DNA of 64,000 nt from Nakamurella flavida (GCF_030811475.1 NZ_JAUSQV010000001.1:2987001-3051000), one strand, 5' to 3'. Shown: positions 16,161 through 24,395, numbered from the stretch's first letter. The notes: generated by a model not told the origin, from the sequence alone. Numbers and translations: made by a program.

Positions 16161-17728
16161 CGTGCGTCCATCTCGAGATCGCCGACGGCCTTGACCCGGA
16201 TGCGGGTGGCGTTGCCGGGCAGGTAGGGGATGGGCACCTCGTCGAAGTCGACGATGTCGACGGTTTCCGCCCGGGCGCCGGCCGCCACGGCCTTCTCCAC
16301 CGCCTCCTGCTTCACCGCGGCGATGGTCTCCTGCCGCCGGCTCGGCTCGATGGCGATGATCTTGTCGATCTCGCCGCCGACCTGGGCGATGGAGGCGCCG
16401 ATGGCGTTGGCCACGGAGTAGTTCTCCGGACGGTGCACCCGGCCGAAGATCGGGAGCTCGTCGGGCAGCAGGATGGAGCCGCCGCCCACGGCGACCACCG
16501 GGATGGGGTCGGGGGAGGTCCGCATGCGGTCCACCGCCTCGGCCACCCGTTCGGCGATGCGGGCCAGCACCTTCTGCACGAACACCGGGTCCAGGTGCGC
16601 GACCTTCGTCGCGTCGCCGATGTCGGCCCGGCCGGCGGCCACCGCGATGTCGGTGGCGGTCAGCGTGGAGCCGCCGAAGACCAGGGCCTCGGTGGTCAAC
16701 CGGTAGCCGACGGATTCCGGGCCGACCTCGCCGGTGTCCAGGTCGACCAGGCTGCCGCCGCCGATGCCGATGGACAGCACGTCGGGCATGCGGAAGTTCG
16801 TCCGCACCCCGGCCACCTTGACCTCGCCGGCCGTCTCCCGTGGGAAGCCGCCGACCAGCAGCCCGACATCCGCGGTGGTGCCGCCGACGTCGACCACCGC
16901 GCAGGTGGTCAGCCCGCTGGTGACCGCCGCCCCGCGCATGGAGTTCGTGGGGCCGGAGGCGAAGGTGGCCACCGGGTAGCTGCGGACGAAGCCCTCGTCC
17001 ATCAGCGTGCCGTCGTTCTGGCTGAGGTAGATCGGCGCGGTGATGCCCTGGGCGCGGGCGGCCGCGGTCAACCCGTCGACGATCTCCCCGGCCAGCTCGC
17101 TGAGCGCGGCGTTGATGATCGTGGCGTTCTCCCGCTCGAGCAGGCCGATGCGGCCGATCTCGTGGCTGAGCGAGACGGCCACGTCGGTCGGTCCGTCCGG
17201 CCCGCCCTCGGCGAACACGGCGCGGACGATCTCCGCTGCGCGCACCTCCAGGTCGTGGTTGACCGGGCTGAAGACGCTGGAGATGGCGACCGACCGGATC
17301 CCGTGGGCGAGCATGTCGCGGGCGTGCGTCCGCAGCTCCTCGGGGTCCAGGGGGGAGATCGGCCGACCGTCGAACTCGTACCCACCGTGGGCCAGGTACG
17401 TCCGCGCCGACAGCGCCTCCACCAGGGGCTGCGGCCAGTCGATCATCGGCGGCAGCGACCGGGTGGCCGGCAGCCCCAACCGCAGGGCGGCGGTGGGGGC
17501 GAGCCGCTTGGCCTGCACCAGGGCGTTGATGAAGTGCGTGGTGCCGATCATCACCGCCCGGATCTCCGGGCCGGTGAAGGCGTGCTGGGCCCGCAGCGCC
17601 TCGATGGCCTGCACGATGCCGGTGGTGACGTCCGGGGTCGTGGAGTGCTTGACCCCGGCCAGCGTGGTGGCGCCCTCCATGAGGACGGCGTCGGTGTTGG
17701 TGCCGCCGACATCGATGCCGATGTGCAT
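16157..17728 (-). CDS. Hydantoinase/oxoprolinase A-subunit family protein
   Basis: 523 residues. The N-terminal domain has the ASKHA-like nucleotide-binding loop MHIGIDVGGTNTDAVLM. The core shows SHEIGRIGLLERENATIINA, LSQNDGTLMDEGF, FASGPTNSMRGAA, VVDVGGTTADVGLL and a C-terminal VAVGGGSILLPDELP. These are the HyuA features of ATP-dependent hydantoinases and 5-oxoprolinases. At ~520 residues it is the short form. No B-subunit gene follows; the partner position is taken by DUF917 genes. ATG 17728 has AGGAG 7 bases upstream and excludes a longer frame. It is second in an operon behind an NCS1 permease, which fits uptake and ATP-driven opening of a hydantoin-like ring. Confidence 0.9.
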   Translation of the reverse strand: MHIGIDVGGTNTDAVLMEGATTLAGVKHSTTPDVTTGIVQAIEALRAQHAFTGPEIRAVMIGTTHFINALVQAKRLAPTAALRLGLPATRSLPPMIDWPQPLVEALSARTYLAHGGYEFDGRPISPLDPEELRTHARDMLAHGIRSVAISSVFSPVNHDLEVRAAEIVRAVFAEGGPDGPTDVAVSLSHEIGRIGLLERENATIINAALSELAGEIVDGLTAAARAQGITAPIYLSQNDGTLMDEGFVRSYPVATFASGPTNSMRGAAVTSGLTTCAVVDVGGTTADVGLLVGGFPRETAGEVKVAGVRTNFRMPDVLSIGIGGGSLVDLDTGEVGPESVGYRLTTEALVFGGSTLTATDIAVAAGRADIGDATKVAHLDPVFVQKVLARIAERVAEAVDRMRTSPDPIPVVAVGGGSILLPDELPIFGRVHRPENYSVANAIGASIAQVGGEIDKIIAIEPSRRQETIAAVKQEAVEKAVAAGARAETVDIVDFDEVPIPYLPGNATRIRVKAVGDLEMDAR

Positions 17729-17801
17729 TTCGGTGCTCCTGGATCGCGGTGGTTCGGCCACCGGGACGTGCGGCGGCACAGGACGTTCGGGGTGGGACGG
17801 C

Positions 17802-19145
17802 TCAGACGGTGGTGCGCTCCGCGGCCTTCTCCGGCGTCCGGGTCTCCCCCATACCGGTCACCAGGCCGAGCCGGCCGGCGACGATGTACAGCACCATCGA
17901 CAGCACCAGGCTCAGCACCGACGGGATGCCCCAGGTGACGAAGTAGCCGATGACCGACGACAGCGCCCAGATGATCAGGGTGGCCGGGACCAGCCGCGGT
18001 GCGGTGGCGGGCAGCGCCCCGCTCTGCCGGCTCGACTCCAGGTCCGGCCGCCAACGGCGGACCACGAAGTACTCGGCGACCATGATCCCGGCGATGGGCG
18101 GGAAGACGACCGACAGCACGATCAGGAACTGCATGAAGTTCTCGAGGATGCCGGCCGCGGCCAGCACGGTGCCGGCCACACCCAGGATGACGGTGGCCGG
18201 GACGCGATGCAGCTGGCGGCGGAAGGCCACCGACACGAAGTTGAGCAGGCCCAGCGACGCGGAGTAGAGGTTCCAGTCGTTGATCTTGAGCGTGCCGGTG
18301 ATGACGATGAGCAGCCCGATGAAACCGATGGACGACGTCACGATGGCGACGATGTCGCCGCTGCGGGCGGCGTGGGCCAGCAGGACGCCGGACAGCCCGA
18401 TGACGAACTCGCCCAGGCTCACCCCGACCACGGTCTGCTTGACGACATCGGCCGGGGTGCGGTTGAACCGGGTCATGTCGCCGGTGATGATCGCGCCGAC
18501 GATGACGCCGCCGGCCACGATGCCCGATCCGGTGAGGATGGAGATCTGCGGCCCGGCCGGTGCGCTGGACAGCAGGTCACCCAGGTCGTGCCGGGACAGC
18601 TCGGCGATGACGGACCAGGCGACCAGGACGAGGAACAGCGGCACGGTGATGTTGGCGAGCACCTGCATGCCCTTGAACCCGAACGCCACGATGGCGGTGA
18701 CGGCCAGGCCGCAGATCAGGCTCCAGGCCCACCCGGGCATCGCGCCGGGCATCAGCGAGCCGAGCGAGTCGGCGGCGATGGCCGACTGGATGCCGAACCA
18801 GCCGATCAGGCTGATGCCGACGGCCAGACCCACGATGGACGCGCCGACCTCGCCGAAGCCGGTCCAGCGGGCCAGCAGTGCGGTGTTCAGCCCCTCGCGC
18901 TGGGCGATGATGCCGACCAGGCACATGATCACCTCGACGATGATCGAGCCGAGCAGGATGGCCAGGAAGGCGTTGCTGAAGCTCATGCCGTAGCCGAGGG
19001 TGGCGCCCAGCAGGAACTGCGACAGGGCCGAGATCTGCCCGAACCGCTGGACGGCGATGGGGAACCAGTGCCTCCGGTCGGTCGTCGGCACCCGTGACAG
19101 GGTGTAGTCGTCGATGTGGGCACTGCTCGTGGCGCCTGCCGCCAT
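17802..19145 (-). CDS. NCS1-family cytosine/purine/hydantoin permease
   Basis: 447 residues with about 12 hydrophobic segments. The start region (DYTLSRVPTTDRRHWFPIAVQRFGQ), the early helix LGATLGYGMSFSNAFLAILLGS and GDMTRFNRTPADVV are typical of the CodB/NCS1 group. NCS1 carriers take up cytosine, allantoin, hydantoins and related nucleobase-like compounds with sodium or protons. ATG 19145 follows CCGAGGAGCAGTC, a good ribosome-binding site. It is the first gene of the hydantoinase A-DUF917-PucR operon, so the most probable cargo is a hydantoin-like ring compound. Exact substrate unknown. Confidence 0.9.
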   Translation of the reverse strand: MAAGATSSAHIDDYTLSRVPTTDRRHWFPIAVQRFGQISALSQFLLGATLGYGMSFSNAFLAILLGSIIVEVIMCLVGIIAQREGLNTALLARWTGFGEVGASIVGLAVGISLIGWFGIQSAIAADSLGSLMPGAMPGWAWSLICGLAVTAIVAFGFKGMQVLANITVPLFLVLVAWSVIAELSRHDLGDLLSSAPAGPQISILTGSGIVAGGVIVGAIITGDMTRFNRTPADVVKQTVVGVSLGEFVIGLSGVLLAHAARSGDIVAIVTSSIGFIGLLIVITGTLKINDWNLYSASLGLLNFVSVAFRRQLHRVPATVILGVAGTVLAAAGILENFMQFLIVLSVVFPPIAGIMVAEYFVVRRWRPDLESSRQSGALPATAPRLVPATLIIWALSSVIGYFVTWGIPSVLSLVLSMVLYIVAGRLGLVTGMGETRTPEKAAERTTV

Positions 19146-19240
19146 GACTGCTCCTCGGGGTGATCGCAACAAGTGCTGATCACGCTAGGTCGTCACACTC
19201 CGGTGGGCCATGTGCAGGGCGTCGATCGGTTCGGCCTGGA

Positions 19241-19255
19241 TGTGCGGACTGCACA
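19241..19255. promoter_or_regulatory. Candidate operator upstream of the permease operon
   Basis: An inverted repeat TGTGC-N5-GCACA lies 96-110 bp before the permease start in the 148-bp gap behind the DUF1684 gene. A second TGTGC occurs at 19211. A possible minus-strand -10 TAGCGT lies closer to the gene, near 19180. The position fits an activator such as the operon's own PucR, but the binding site of this PucR is unknown. Confidence 0.3.
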
Positions 19256-19293
19256 CGGGCATGTGACGGCCCGATGACCGGGTGCTCAGGTGC

Positions 19294-20166
19294 TCAGTGC
19301 GAACTCTGCTCGCCGGATCGCCGGGCTCGGAGCTCACCGGCCACGACGGCGGCCGCGATGCGGTTCTCCGCCGGCGGGATCGGGCACGAGTAGAAGTCGC
19401 TGAACCCGCAGGGCGGCACGATCGCCCGGTTGAAGTCCAGGGTGAGGGCGGCGCCGTCGGGCACGGCCGGGAAGCGCAGGAAACGGCCGGGGGCGTAGCT
19501 GCTCCGCCCGGTGGTGGCGTCCGCGAACACCAGCACCAGGTGGTTCCCGTCGGCGAAGACGGTAAAGACGGAGGGGACTCCCTCGATGGTCGCCTCGACG
19601 GTGCCGGGCACGGCCTTGGTGTGGCCGTCGTCCGACGCGCGGGTGAACCCCCAGGGCACGCGCTGGATCTCGCCGGACGAACGGAACACCGCGTCGACCG
19701 CCCAGCGCGGGTCGTACTCGGCGACCTCGATCCCGGCGAAGGCGAGCCGGGTGGGGGCGGCGGCGTCGTAGATGCGCAGTTCGACGGCGGTGGCGTCGAG
19801 CCCGAAGACGTCCACGGTGATCCCGCCCGAGCTCAACAGCGGGAGGCCCTCGACGCCCAGCCGGTTTACCAGGGTCTCCCCGGTCAGCGGGGTGACGCCG
19901 GCGGCCGTGTGCAGCCGGACCGGCCCGGTGGGGGTGACGCGGACGCCGTTCTCACCGGGGACCCGCCGCACCGTGGCCGGGAGTCCGCGCACCGCCGCCG
20001 GTTCGGCCCCGACGGGCTGGTAGTCGATCAGCGCGGTGTTGCCGACCGGACCGGACACCTGCTGCAGGCGCTCCTGCTGCCAGGCGAGATGCGCGGCTGC
20101 GGCTGCGGCTGTGGCTGTGGCTGTGGCGGTGTCTGTGGAGGGCGAGGACGGGTGCGGGTCGGCCAT
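19294..20166 (-). CDS. DUF1684 domain-containing protein
   Basis: 290 residues from ATG 20166. The family signature is at the C-terminus: LTLDFNRAIVPPCGFSDFY then SCPIPPAENRIAAAV, with conserved Asn-Pro-Pro-Cys-like and Cys-Pro residues. GRSSYAPGRFLRFP just before it is also typical. The biochemical role of DUF1684 is unknown to me. Near the N-terminus a hexanucleotide microsatellite (20093-20127) encodes a Thr-Ala/poly-Ala stretch of ~13 residues, likely a flexible linker. It lies between the permease operon and the FadR-type regulator and faces the same way as both, without evident co-transcription. Confidence 0.82.
   Translation of the reverse strand: MADPHPSSPSTDTATATATAAAAAAHLAWQQERLQQVSGPVGNTALIDYQPVGAEPAAVRGLPATVRRVPGENGVRVTPTGPVRLHTAAGVTPLTGETLVNRLGVEGLPLLSSGGITVDVFGLDATAVELRIYDAAAPTRLAFAGIEVAEYDPRWAVDAVFRSSGEIQRVPWGFTRASDDGHTKAVPGTVEATIEGVPSVFTVFADGNHLVLVFADATTGRSSYAPGRFLRFPAVPDGAALTLDFNRAIVPPCGFSDFYSCPIPPAENRIAAAVVAGELRARRSGEQSSH
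20093..20127. repeat. Hexanucleotide microsatellite in the DUF1684 gene
   Basis: On the coding (minus) strand the run consists of CCACAG units followed by CCGCAG units, encoding alternating Thr-Ala then poly-Ala. The unit length of 6 keeps the frame, so copy-number change would only alter linker length. The same unit order occurs at 33731-33793 in an unrelated gene. Confidence 0.8.
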
Positions 20167-20236
20167 GCGCCCATCCTGGATCACCATCGGCCGGGGCCGT
20201 CCGACGGGGTGATCGGTGTCGGCACTCCTGATGGGC

Positions 20237-20974
20237 TCAGTCCAGGTCGGCCATGGAGGCGGTCAACCGCCGGTCGGCCGCGTCCATCAGGGCCTTCATC
20301 CGCTCCTCGGCGAGTTCGGGGGAGCGGCTGCCGATCGCCTGGAACACCGCCTCGTGCTCGAGCAGGGTCTCCTCCAGGGTGCCGGGGACGCGCAGGGTGC
20401 GGTCGAACCAGACCTGCAGGAGCGATCGGACGCTGTGCAGGATGTCCTGCAGCACGGTGTTCCCGGCCAGGTGCGCGGCCTCGAGATGGAAGGCGATGTC
20501 GGCCCGGACGAACGCCTCGACATCCCCGCCGGCCGAACGCATCCCGTCCATGTGCACGCCGAGTCGGGCGATGCCCTCCTCGGTGGCCCGGGCGGCGGCC
20601 AGCCGGGCGGTGATCACCTCGAGGTACTCCCGCACCTCGATGAGGTCCCGGGTCCGGGGCTGGCCGAGCAGCAGGCTCCACTTCAGCGCCTGCGGCAGCA
20701 TCTCCGAGCTGTCCGACGTCAGGTAGGAGCCGGACCCGGGGCGCACCTCGACGATGCCCAGGACGTCCAGGGCGGCCATCGCCTCCCGCAGCGTGGACCG
20801 GGCCACGCCCAGCGAGGCGGCCAGGGTGCGTTCGGCGGGGAGTCGGGTGCCGGGCGCGAAGTGGCCGGTGGTCAGGTGGGTCAGCAGCTGTTTGGCCACG
20901 GCGCCCACCGTGGAGTAGCGCTCCACCGGCGACGGCTGGAACGCCTCGGCCGCGGGTGGCGTCACCGCGGTCAC
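20237..20974 (-). CDS. FadR-subfamily GntR transcriptional regulator (FCD domain)
   Basis: 245 residues. The N-terminal winged helix is PGTRLPAERTLAASLGVARSTLREAMAALDVLGIVEVRPGSGSYL (standard GntR). The C-terminal FCD domain has RADIAFHLEAAHLAGN and LEEHEAV-type histidines, the metal- or ligand-binding set of this subfamily, which usually senses organic acids or sugar acids. GTG 20974 is preceded by GGAAGCGAG. The gene diverges from the transporter operon at 21257, and a perfect palindrome of FadR type sits between them. It is very probably the local repressor of the ACS transporter-TIM barrel-dehydrogenase operon and of itself, released by a sugar-acid ligand. Confidence 0.9.
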   Translation of the reverse strand: MTAVTPPAAEAFQPSPVERYSTVGAVAKQLLTHLTTGHFAPGTRLPAERTLAASLGVARSTLREAMAALDVLGIVEVRPGSGSYLTSDSSEMLPQALKWSLLLGQPRTRDLIEVREYLEVITARLAAARATEEGIARLGVHMDGMRSAGGDVEAFVRADIAFHLEAAHLAGNTVLQDILHSVRSLLQVWFDRTLRVPGTLEETLLEHEAVFQAIGSRSPELAEERMKALMDAADRRLTASMADLD

Positions 20975-21078
20975 CTCGCTTCCGGCCTGGGCACGCCCGA
21001 CGGCCCGGCTTCGGGGTCGGTGGGCGGGTTCGCCGCAGTGTAGCCACGGCAGCGGCCGACGCGGGCTGGGCCGAACGA

Positions 21079-21106
21079 GTGGTCAATTGGTCGACCAATT
21101 GACCAC
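21079..21106. promoter_or_regulatory. 28-bp perfect palindrome, probable operator of the FadR-type regulator
   Basis: The half GTGGTCAATTGGTC is followed directly by its exact reverse complement. The centre, TTGGTCGACCAA, matches the TGGTC/GACCA core bound by FadR-type GntR proteins, and outer TGGTC/GACCA arms repeat it. The right arm overlaps the -35 box of the divergent operon. Confidence 0.75.
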
Positions 21107-21127
21107 CTGACGGTCTGGCCCTACCGT
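21099..21127 (+). promoter_or_regulatory. Predicted promoter of the transporter operon
   Basis: The -35 box TTGACC (21099-21104) is separated by 17 bp from the -10 box TACCGT (21122-21127). The -35 lies inside the right arm of the palindrome, so bound regulator should block RNA polymerase. About 125 bp of leader remains before GTG 21257. Confidence 0.55.
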
Positions 21128-21256
21128 TTTCGCAGACGACAGACCTGCGCCGCGGCGGTCTCCAGGTCCCGTCCCGCCGGTTCCTCGACCGGCGGCATCG
21201 GCCCGTCGGTTCCCGTGAGCAGCGCCGCGGGAGCCGCGTACATCCCTGGAGTCATC

Positions 21257-22606
21257 GTGGACCTGGCAGCGAAGACCTCGGTCGAGAGATCGACCATCAA
21301 GAAGGTGTCGACCCGGCTGGTGCCGTTCGTCGCCCTGATGTTCTTCATCAACTATCTCGACCGGACCGCGATCTCCTTCGCCGGCCCGAACGGGATGAAC
21401 ACCGATCTGGGGCTGACCGCCGCGCAGTTCGGCTTCGCCTCCGGCGTCTTCTTCATCGGGTACATCTTCCTCGAGGTCCCCAGCAACATGGCCCTGCACC
21501 GCTTCGGTGCCCGCCGCTGGTTGGCCCGCATCATGGTCAGCTGGGGCATCGTGGCAGCGCTCTTCGCCTGGGTGCAGAACGTCGAGCAGCTCTACATCCT
21601 GCGGTTCGTGCTGGGTGTGGCCGAGGCCGGCTTCTTCCCCGGCGCCATCCTGTTCCTGAGCCTGTGGGTGCCCGCCGCGCACCGCAGCAAGATCCTCGCG
21701 CTGTTCTACCTGGCCCAGCCGCTGACCACGGTGATCGGTGCCCCGCTGGCCGGCGCCCTGCTCGGCGTGGACGGCGTGTTCGGCCTCGAGGGTTGGCGCT
21801 TCATGTTCCTGGTCGTCGCGATCCCGGCGATCATCGTCGGCGTCATCGCGTGGTTCTACCTGCCCGACCGGCCGGGCGACGCGAAGTGGCTCAACCGTGA
21901 CGAGCAGCAGTGGCTGACCGTCGCGCTCGAGAAGGAGGCCAGCACCAAGACCAGCGGCGCCAAGCACGGCGGCGGTCTGAAGGCGGCCTTCACCAACGGT
22001 CGCGTGTGGACCCTGTGCTTCATCTACTTCGGGTTCATCTACGGCCTGTACGCCCTGGCCTTCTTCCTGCCCACCATCATCAGTGGGTTCGAGGCGCAGT
22101 TCGGGACGAAGTTCGGGTTCCTGGAGCGCGGCCTGATCACCGCCATCCCGTACCTCCCGGCCGCGGTGTTCCTCTACTTCTGGTCGCGGGACGCGCAGCG
22201 CCGCGGTGTGCGCACCTGGCACATCGCCGCCCCCGCCGTCGTCGGCGGCGTCAGCATCCCCGTCGCCCTGTACATGGGTTCGCCGGCGGCCACGGTCGCC
22301 GTCATCACCGTCACCGCGTGCGCCATCTTCGGTGCGCTGCCGAACTTCTGGACCGTACCGACCCGTTTCCTCACCGGTGCGGCCGCCGCGGCCGGCATCG
22401 CCCTGATCAACTCGTTCGGCAACATCGCCGGCTTCGCGGCCGGGTACGTGACCGGCTGGCTCAAGGACGCCTCGGGTTCCTACAACCTGCCCATGTTCGT
22501 GGTCGGCGGGCTGCTGCTGGTCTCCGCGGGGTTGATGGTCGCGTTGTCCCGGCGGGCACCGGCCCCCACGGCCGACACGGCCGACCAGCTGCCCCAGGTG
22601 CACTGA
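21257..22606 (+). CDS. MFS transporter, anion:cation symporter (ACS) type, probable sugar-acid importer
   Basis: 449 residues, 12 predicted membrane helices. MFFINYLDRTAISFAGPNG in helix 1 and SNMALHRFGARRWLARIM in the loop after helix 2 are typical of ACS symporters such as the glucarate and phthalate carriers, which import organic anions with protons. GTG 21257 is preferred to an upstream in-frame ATG (21215) because TGGAG lies ~5 bases before it and residues before it are not conserved-looking. The next gene starts 5 bp after its stop. With the two downstream enzymes and the FadR-type operator, the likely cargo is a branched or C5 sugar acid such as D-apionate. The cargo is an inference. 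Confidence 0.85.
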   Translation: MDLAAKTSVERSTIKKVSTRLVPFVALMFFINYLDRTAISFAGPNGMNTDLGLTAAQFGFASGVFFIGYIFLEVPSNMALHRFGARRWLARIMVSWGIVAALFAWVQNVEQLYILRFVLGVAEAGFFPGAILFLSLWVPAAHRSKILALFYLAQPLTTVIGAPLAGALLGVDGVFGLEGWRFMFLVVAIPAIIVGVIAWFYLPDRPGDAKWLNRDEQQWLTVALEKEASTKTSGAKHGGGLKAAFTNGRVWTLCFIYFGFIYGLYALAFFLPTIISGFEAQFGTKFGFLERGLITAIPYLPAAVFLYFWSRDAQRRGVRTWHIAAPAVVGGVSIPVALYMGSPAATVAVITVTACAIFGALPNFWTVPTRFLTGAAAAAGIALINSFGNIAGFAAGYVTGWLKDASGSYNLPMFVVGGLLLVSAGLMVALSRRAPAPTADTADQLPQVH

Positions 22607-22611
22607 TCCCG

Positions 22612-23409
22612 GTGACGATCGGACTGGGCACCTACGCCTACTTCTGGCGCGCCTCGGATCAGGCGGAGACGCCGATGAGCCTCGGGCAGATGATCGCGGA
22701 CACCGCCGAGCAGGGCGTCGGCGTCTTCCAGATCTGCGACTACCCGGCTGTCGCCGCGCTCGACGACGAGGCCCTGGAGGCGTTGCGCCGGCAGGCCGAG
22801 CGTGGGGGAGTACGGCTGGAGCTGGGGACGAGAGGGGTCGTCCCGCAGCACCTGTCGCGCTACCTGGAGTTGGCCCGACGGCTGGACGCGGTGATCGTGC
22901 GGTCGATGCTGAACACCGCCGACCACCGGCCGGGCATCACCGAGGCGGTCGATCTGCTCGGCGAGGTGCTGCCGGCGTACGAACGGGCCGGGGTCCGCAT
23001 CGCCCTGGAGACCTACGAGCAGGTGTCGTCCACCGATCTGGTCGACCTGGTCCGCACCGTGGACAGCCCGGCCCTGGGCATCTGCTCCGACCCGGCGAAC
23101 TGCGTGGCGGCGCTCGAACTGCCGGCCGACGTGATCGACCGGGTGGCTCCGTACGTGGTGAACATGCACATCAAGGACTTTCGCTTCACCCGCCAGGACG
23201 GTTGGGTCGGCTTCACGCTGGTCGGCGCGCCGCTCGGTGAGGGCCTGCTGGACTACCGCGCGATGATCGAGCGGATCGACCCGGCGGCCCGCGGGCTGAG
23301 CCAGATCATCGAGCACTGGTTGCCGTGGCAGGGCACCCCCGGGGCGACCTGCGCCCTGGAACAGCAGTGGACCGACCACAACCTTTCCTACCTGAGGAGC
23401 GCGTCATGA
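22612..23409 (+). CDS. Xylose isomerase-like TIM-barrel enzyme, candidate 3-oxo-isoapionate decarboxylase
   Basis: 265 residues from GTG 22612. It is an AP-endonuclease-2/xylose isomerase-like TIM barrel: FQICDY early, IALETYEQVSS (metal-binding Glu), LGICSDPANCVA, VVNMHIKDFRF (His-x-Lys-Asp metal site) and IIEHWLPWQ near the C-terminus. Such proteins are usually annotated sugar phosphate isomerase/epimerase. Its stop overlaps the start of the ApnO-like dehydrogenase (ATGA). As I recall, OiaC, which decarboxylates 3-oxo-isoapionate to L-erythrulose, belongs to this fold and sits beside ApnO. A plain isomerase or 3-keto acid epimerase is the alternative. Fold is firm, reaction is inferred from context. 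Confidence 0.6.
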   Translation: MTIGLGTYAYFWRASDQAETPMSLGQMIADTAEQGVGVFQICDYPAVAALDDEALEALRRQAERGGVRLELGTRGVVPQHLSRYLELARRLDAVIVRSMLNTADHRPGITEAVDLLGEVLPAYERAGVRIALETYEQVSSTDLVDLVRTVDSPALGICSDPANCVAALELPADVIDRVAPYVVNMHIKDFRFTRQDGWVGFTLVGAPLGEGLLDYRAMIERIDPAARGLSQIIEHWLPWQGTPGATCALEQQWTDHNLSYLRSAS

Positions 23410-24293
23410 CCGTTGCACCCGACACCCGCACCGATTCCCTGACCATCGCCGTCATCGGCGCCGGCGGCAAGATGGGCATGCGGGTCTCCAACAACCTGCA
23501 GCGCACCGGGCACACCGTGCACTACAGCGAGAACTCGCCGGCCGGTCGCGACCGGGTCAGCGAGCAGGGTCGGGAGATCACCGACTCCGACACCGCCGTC
23601 GCCCAGGCCGATGTGGTCATCCTGGCCGTGCCCGACCGCATCCTCGGCGCGGTGTCGGCCGACCTCGTCCCGAAGATGCGATCCGGCAGCATCGTGCTCA
23701 CCCTGGACCCGGCCGCGGCCTACGCCGGTCTGCTGGCCGAGCGGGAGGACATCTGCTTCGCCGTCGCCCACCCCTGCCACCCGTCGGTGTTCTACCAGCG
23801 GACCACGGCCGAGCAGTGGGCCGACACCTTCGGTGGCATCGCCGCGCCGCAGGAGGTCGTGGCCGCCCTCGAGGCCGGCACCGACGAGCAGCGCGCCGCC
23901 GCCGAGACCGTCATCCGGGCCATGTACGCGCCGGTGGTCGACGTGCACTGGGTGACGGTCAAGCAGCTCGCCGTCCTCGAGCCCACCCTGGTCGAGACGG
24001 TCGCCTGCATGATCGGCGCCCTGCTCAACGAGGCCCTGCAGGAGACAGTGCACACCGTCGGCGTCCCCGAGCCCGCCGCCAAGGCGATGCTCTTCGGACA
24101 CATCCAGGTGGCCCTGGCCAACGGCCTGCGCGGCGACAACCCCTTCTCCGAGGCCTGTCTCATCGCCATGGACTACGGCCGCGACACCCTGATCAAGCCG
24201 GACTGGAAGAAGATCTTCGACGACAGCGAGCTCAACGGGAACATCGCCCGCATGCTCAAGCTCGACGTGGACGCGGTCACGCCCAAGGCGTGA
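23406..24293 (+). CDS. Phosphogluconate dehydrogenase C-terminal-type dehydrogenase, candidate D-apionate oxidoisomerase
   Basis: 295 residues. The Rossmann domain starts with IAVIGAGGKMGMRVSNNLQRTGHTVHY. The following AHPCHPSVF motif, VHWVTVKQLAVLEPTLVETV and the C-terminal DYGRDTLIKPDWKKIFDDSELN match the PGDH-C family to which D-apionate oxidoisomerase (ApnO) belongs. ApnO oxidises D-apionate and migrates its hydroxymethyl group to give 3-oxo-isoapionate. GAGGAGC lies just before ATG 23406, which overlaps the preceding stop. The neighbouring TIM barrel and transporter fit the pathway. Other members of this family act on related hydroxy acids, so the substrate remains an inference. Confidence 0.65.
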   Translation: MTVAPDTRTDSLTIAVIGAGGKMGMRVSNNLQRTGHTVHYSENSPAGRDRVSEQGREITDSDTAVAQADVVILAVPDRILGAVSADLVPKMRSGSIVLTLDPAAAYAGLLAEREDICFAVAHPCHPSVFYQRTTAEQWADTFGGIAAPQEVVAALEAGTDEQRAAAETVIRAMYAPVVDVHWVTVKQLAVLEPTLVETVACMIGALLNEALQETVHTVGVPEPAAKAMLFGHIQVALANGLRGDNPFSEACLIAMDYGRDTLIKPDWKKIFDDSELNGNIARMLKLDVDAVTPKA

Positions 24294-24300
24294 GCCCGGG

Positions 24301-24328
24301 CCGGGCGGGGGTGCCGGCCCCCGCTCGG
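24301..24328 (+). terminator. Rho-independent-like hairpin after the sugar-acid operon
   Basis: An 11-bp stem (CCGGGCGGGGG with CCCCCGCTCGG, one G-T wobble) encloses a 6-base loop, 8 bp after the ApnO-like stop. There is no U tract, as is common in high-GC actinobacteria. It marks the end of the three-gene operon and separates it from the SDR at 24396. Confidence 0.6.
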
Positions 24329-24395
24329 TGATTGGGGGCGGTCGACGGCGCGCAGACTGGGGCCGTCATCACCCGTCACTCGAAGAAGAGGGCCC

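Noticed and set aside
21257-24293. RuBisCO-like protein or oxo-isoapionate kinase in the sugar-acid operon
   Set aside because: Looked for specifically because other apiose pathways use them; none is present in the window.
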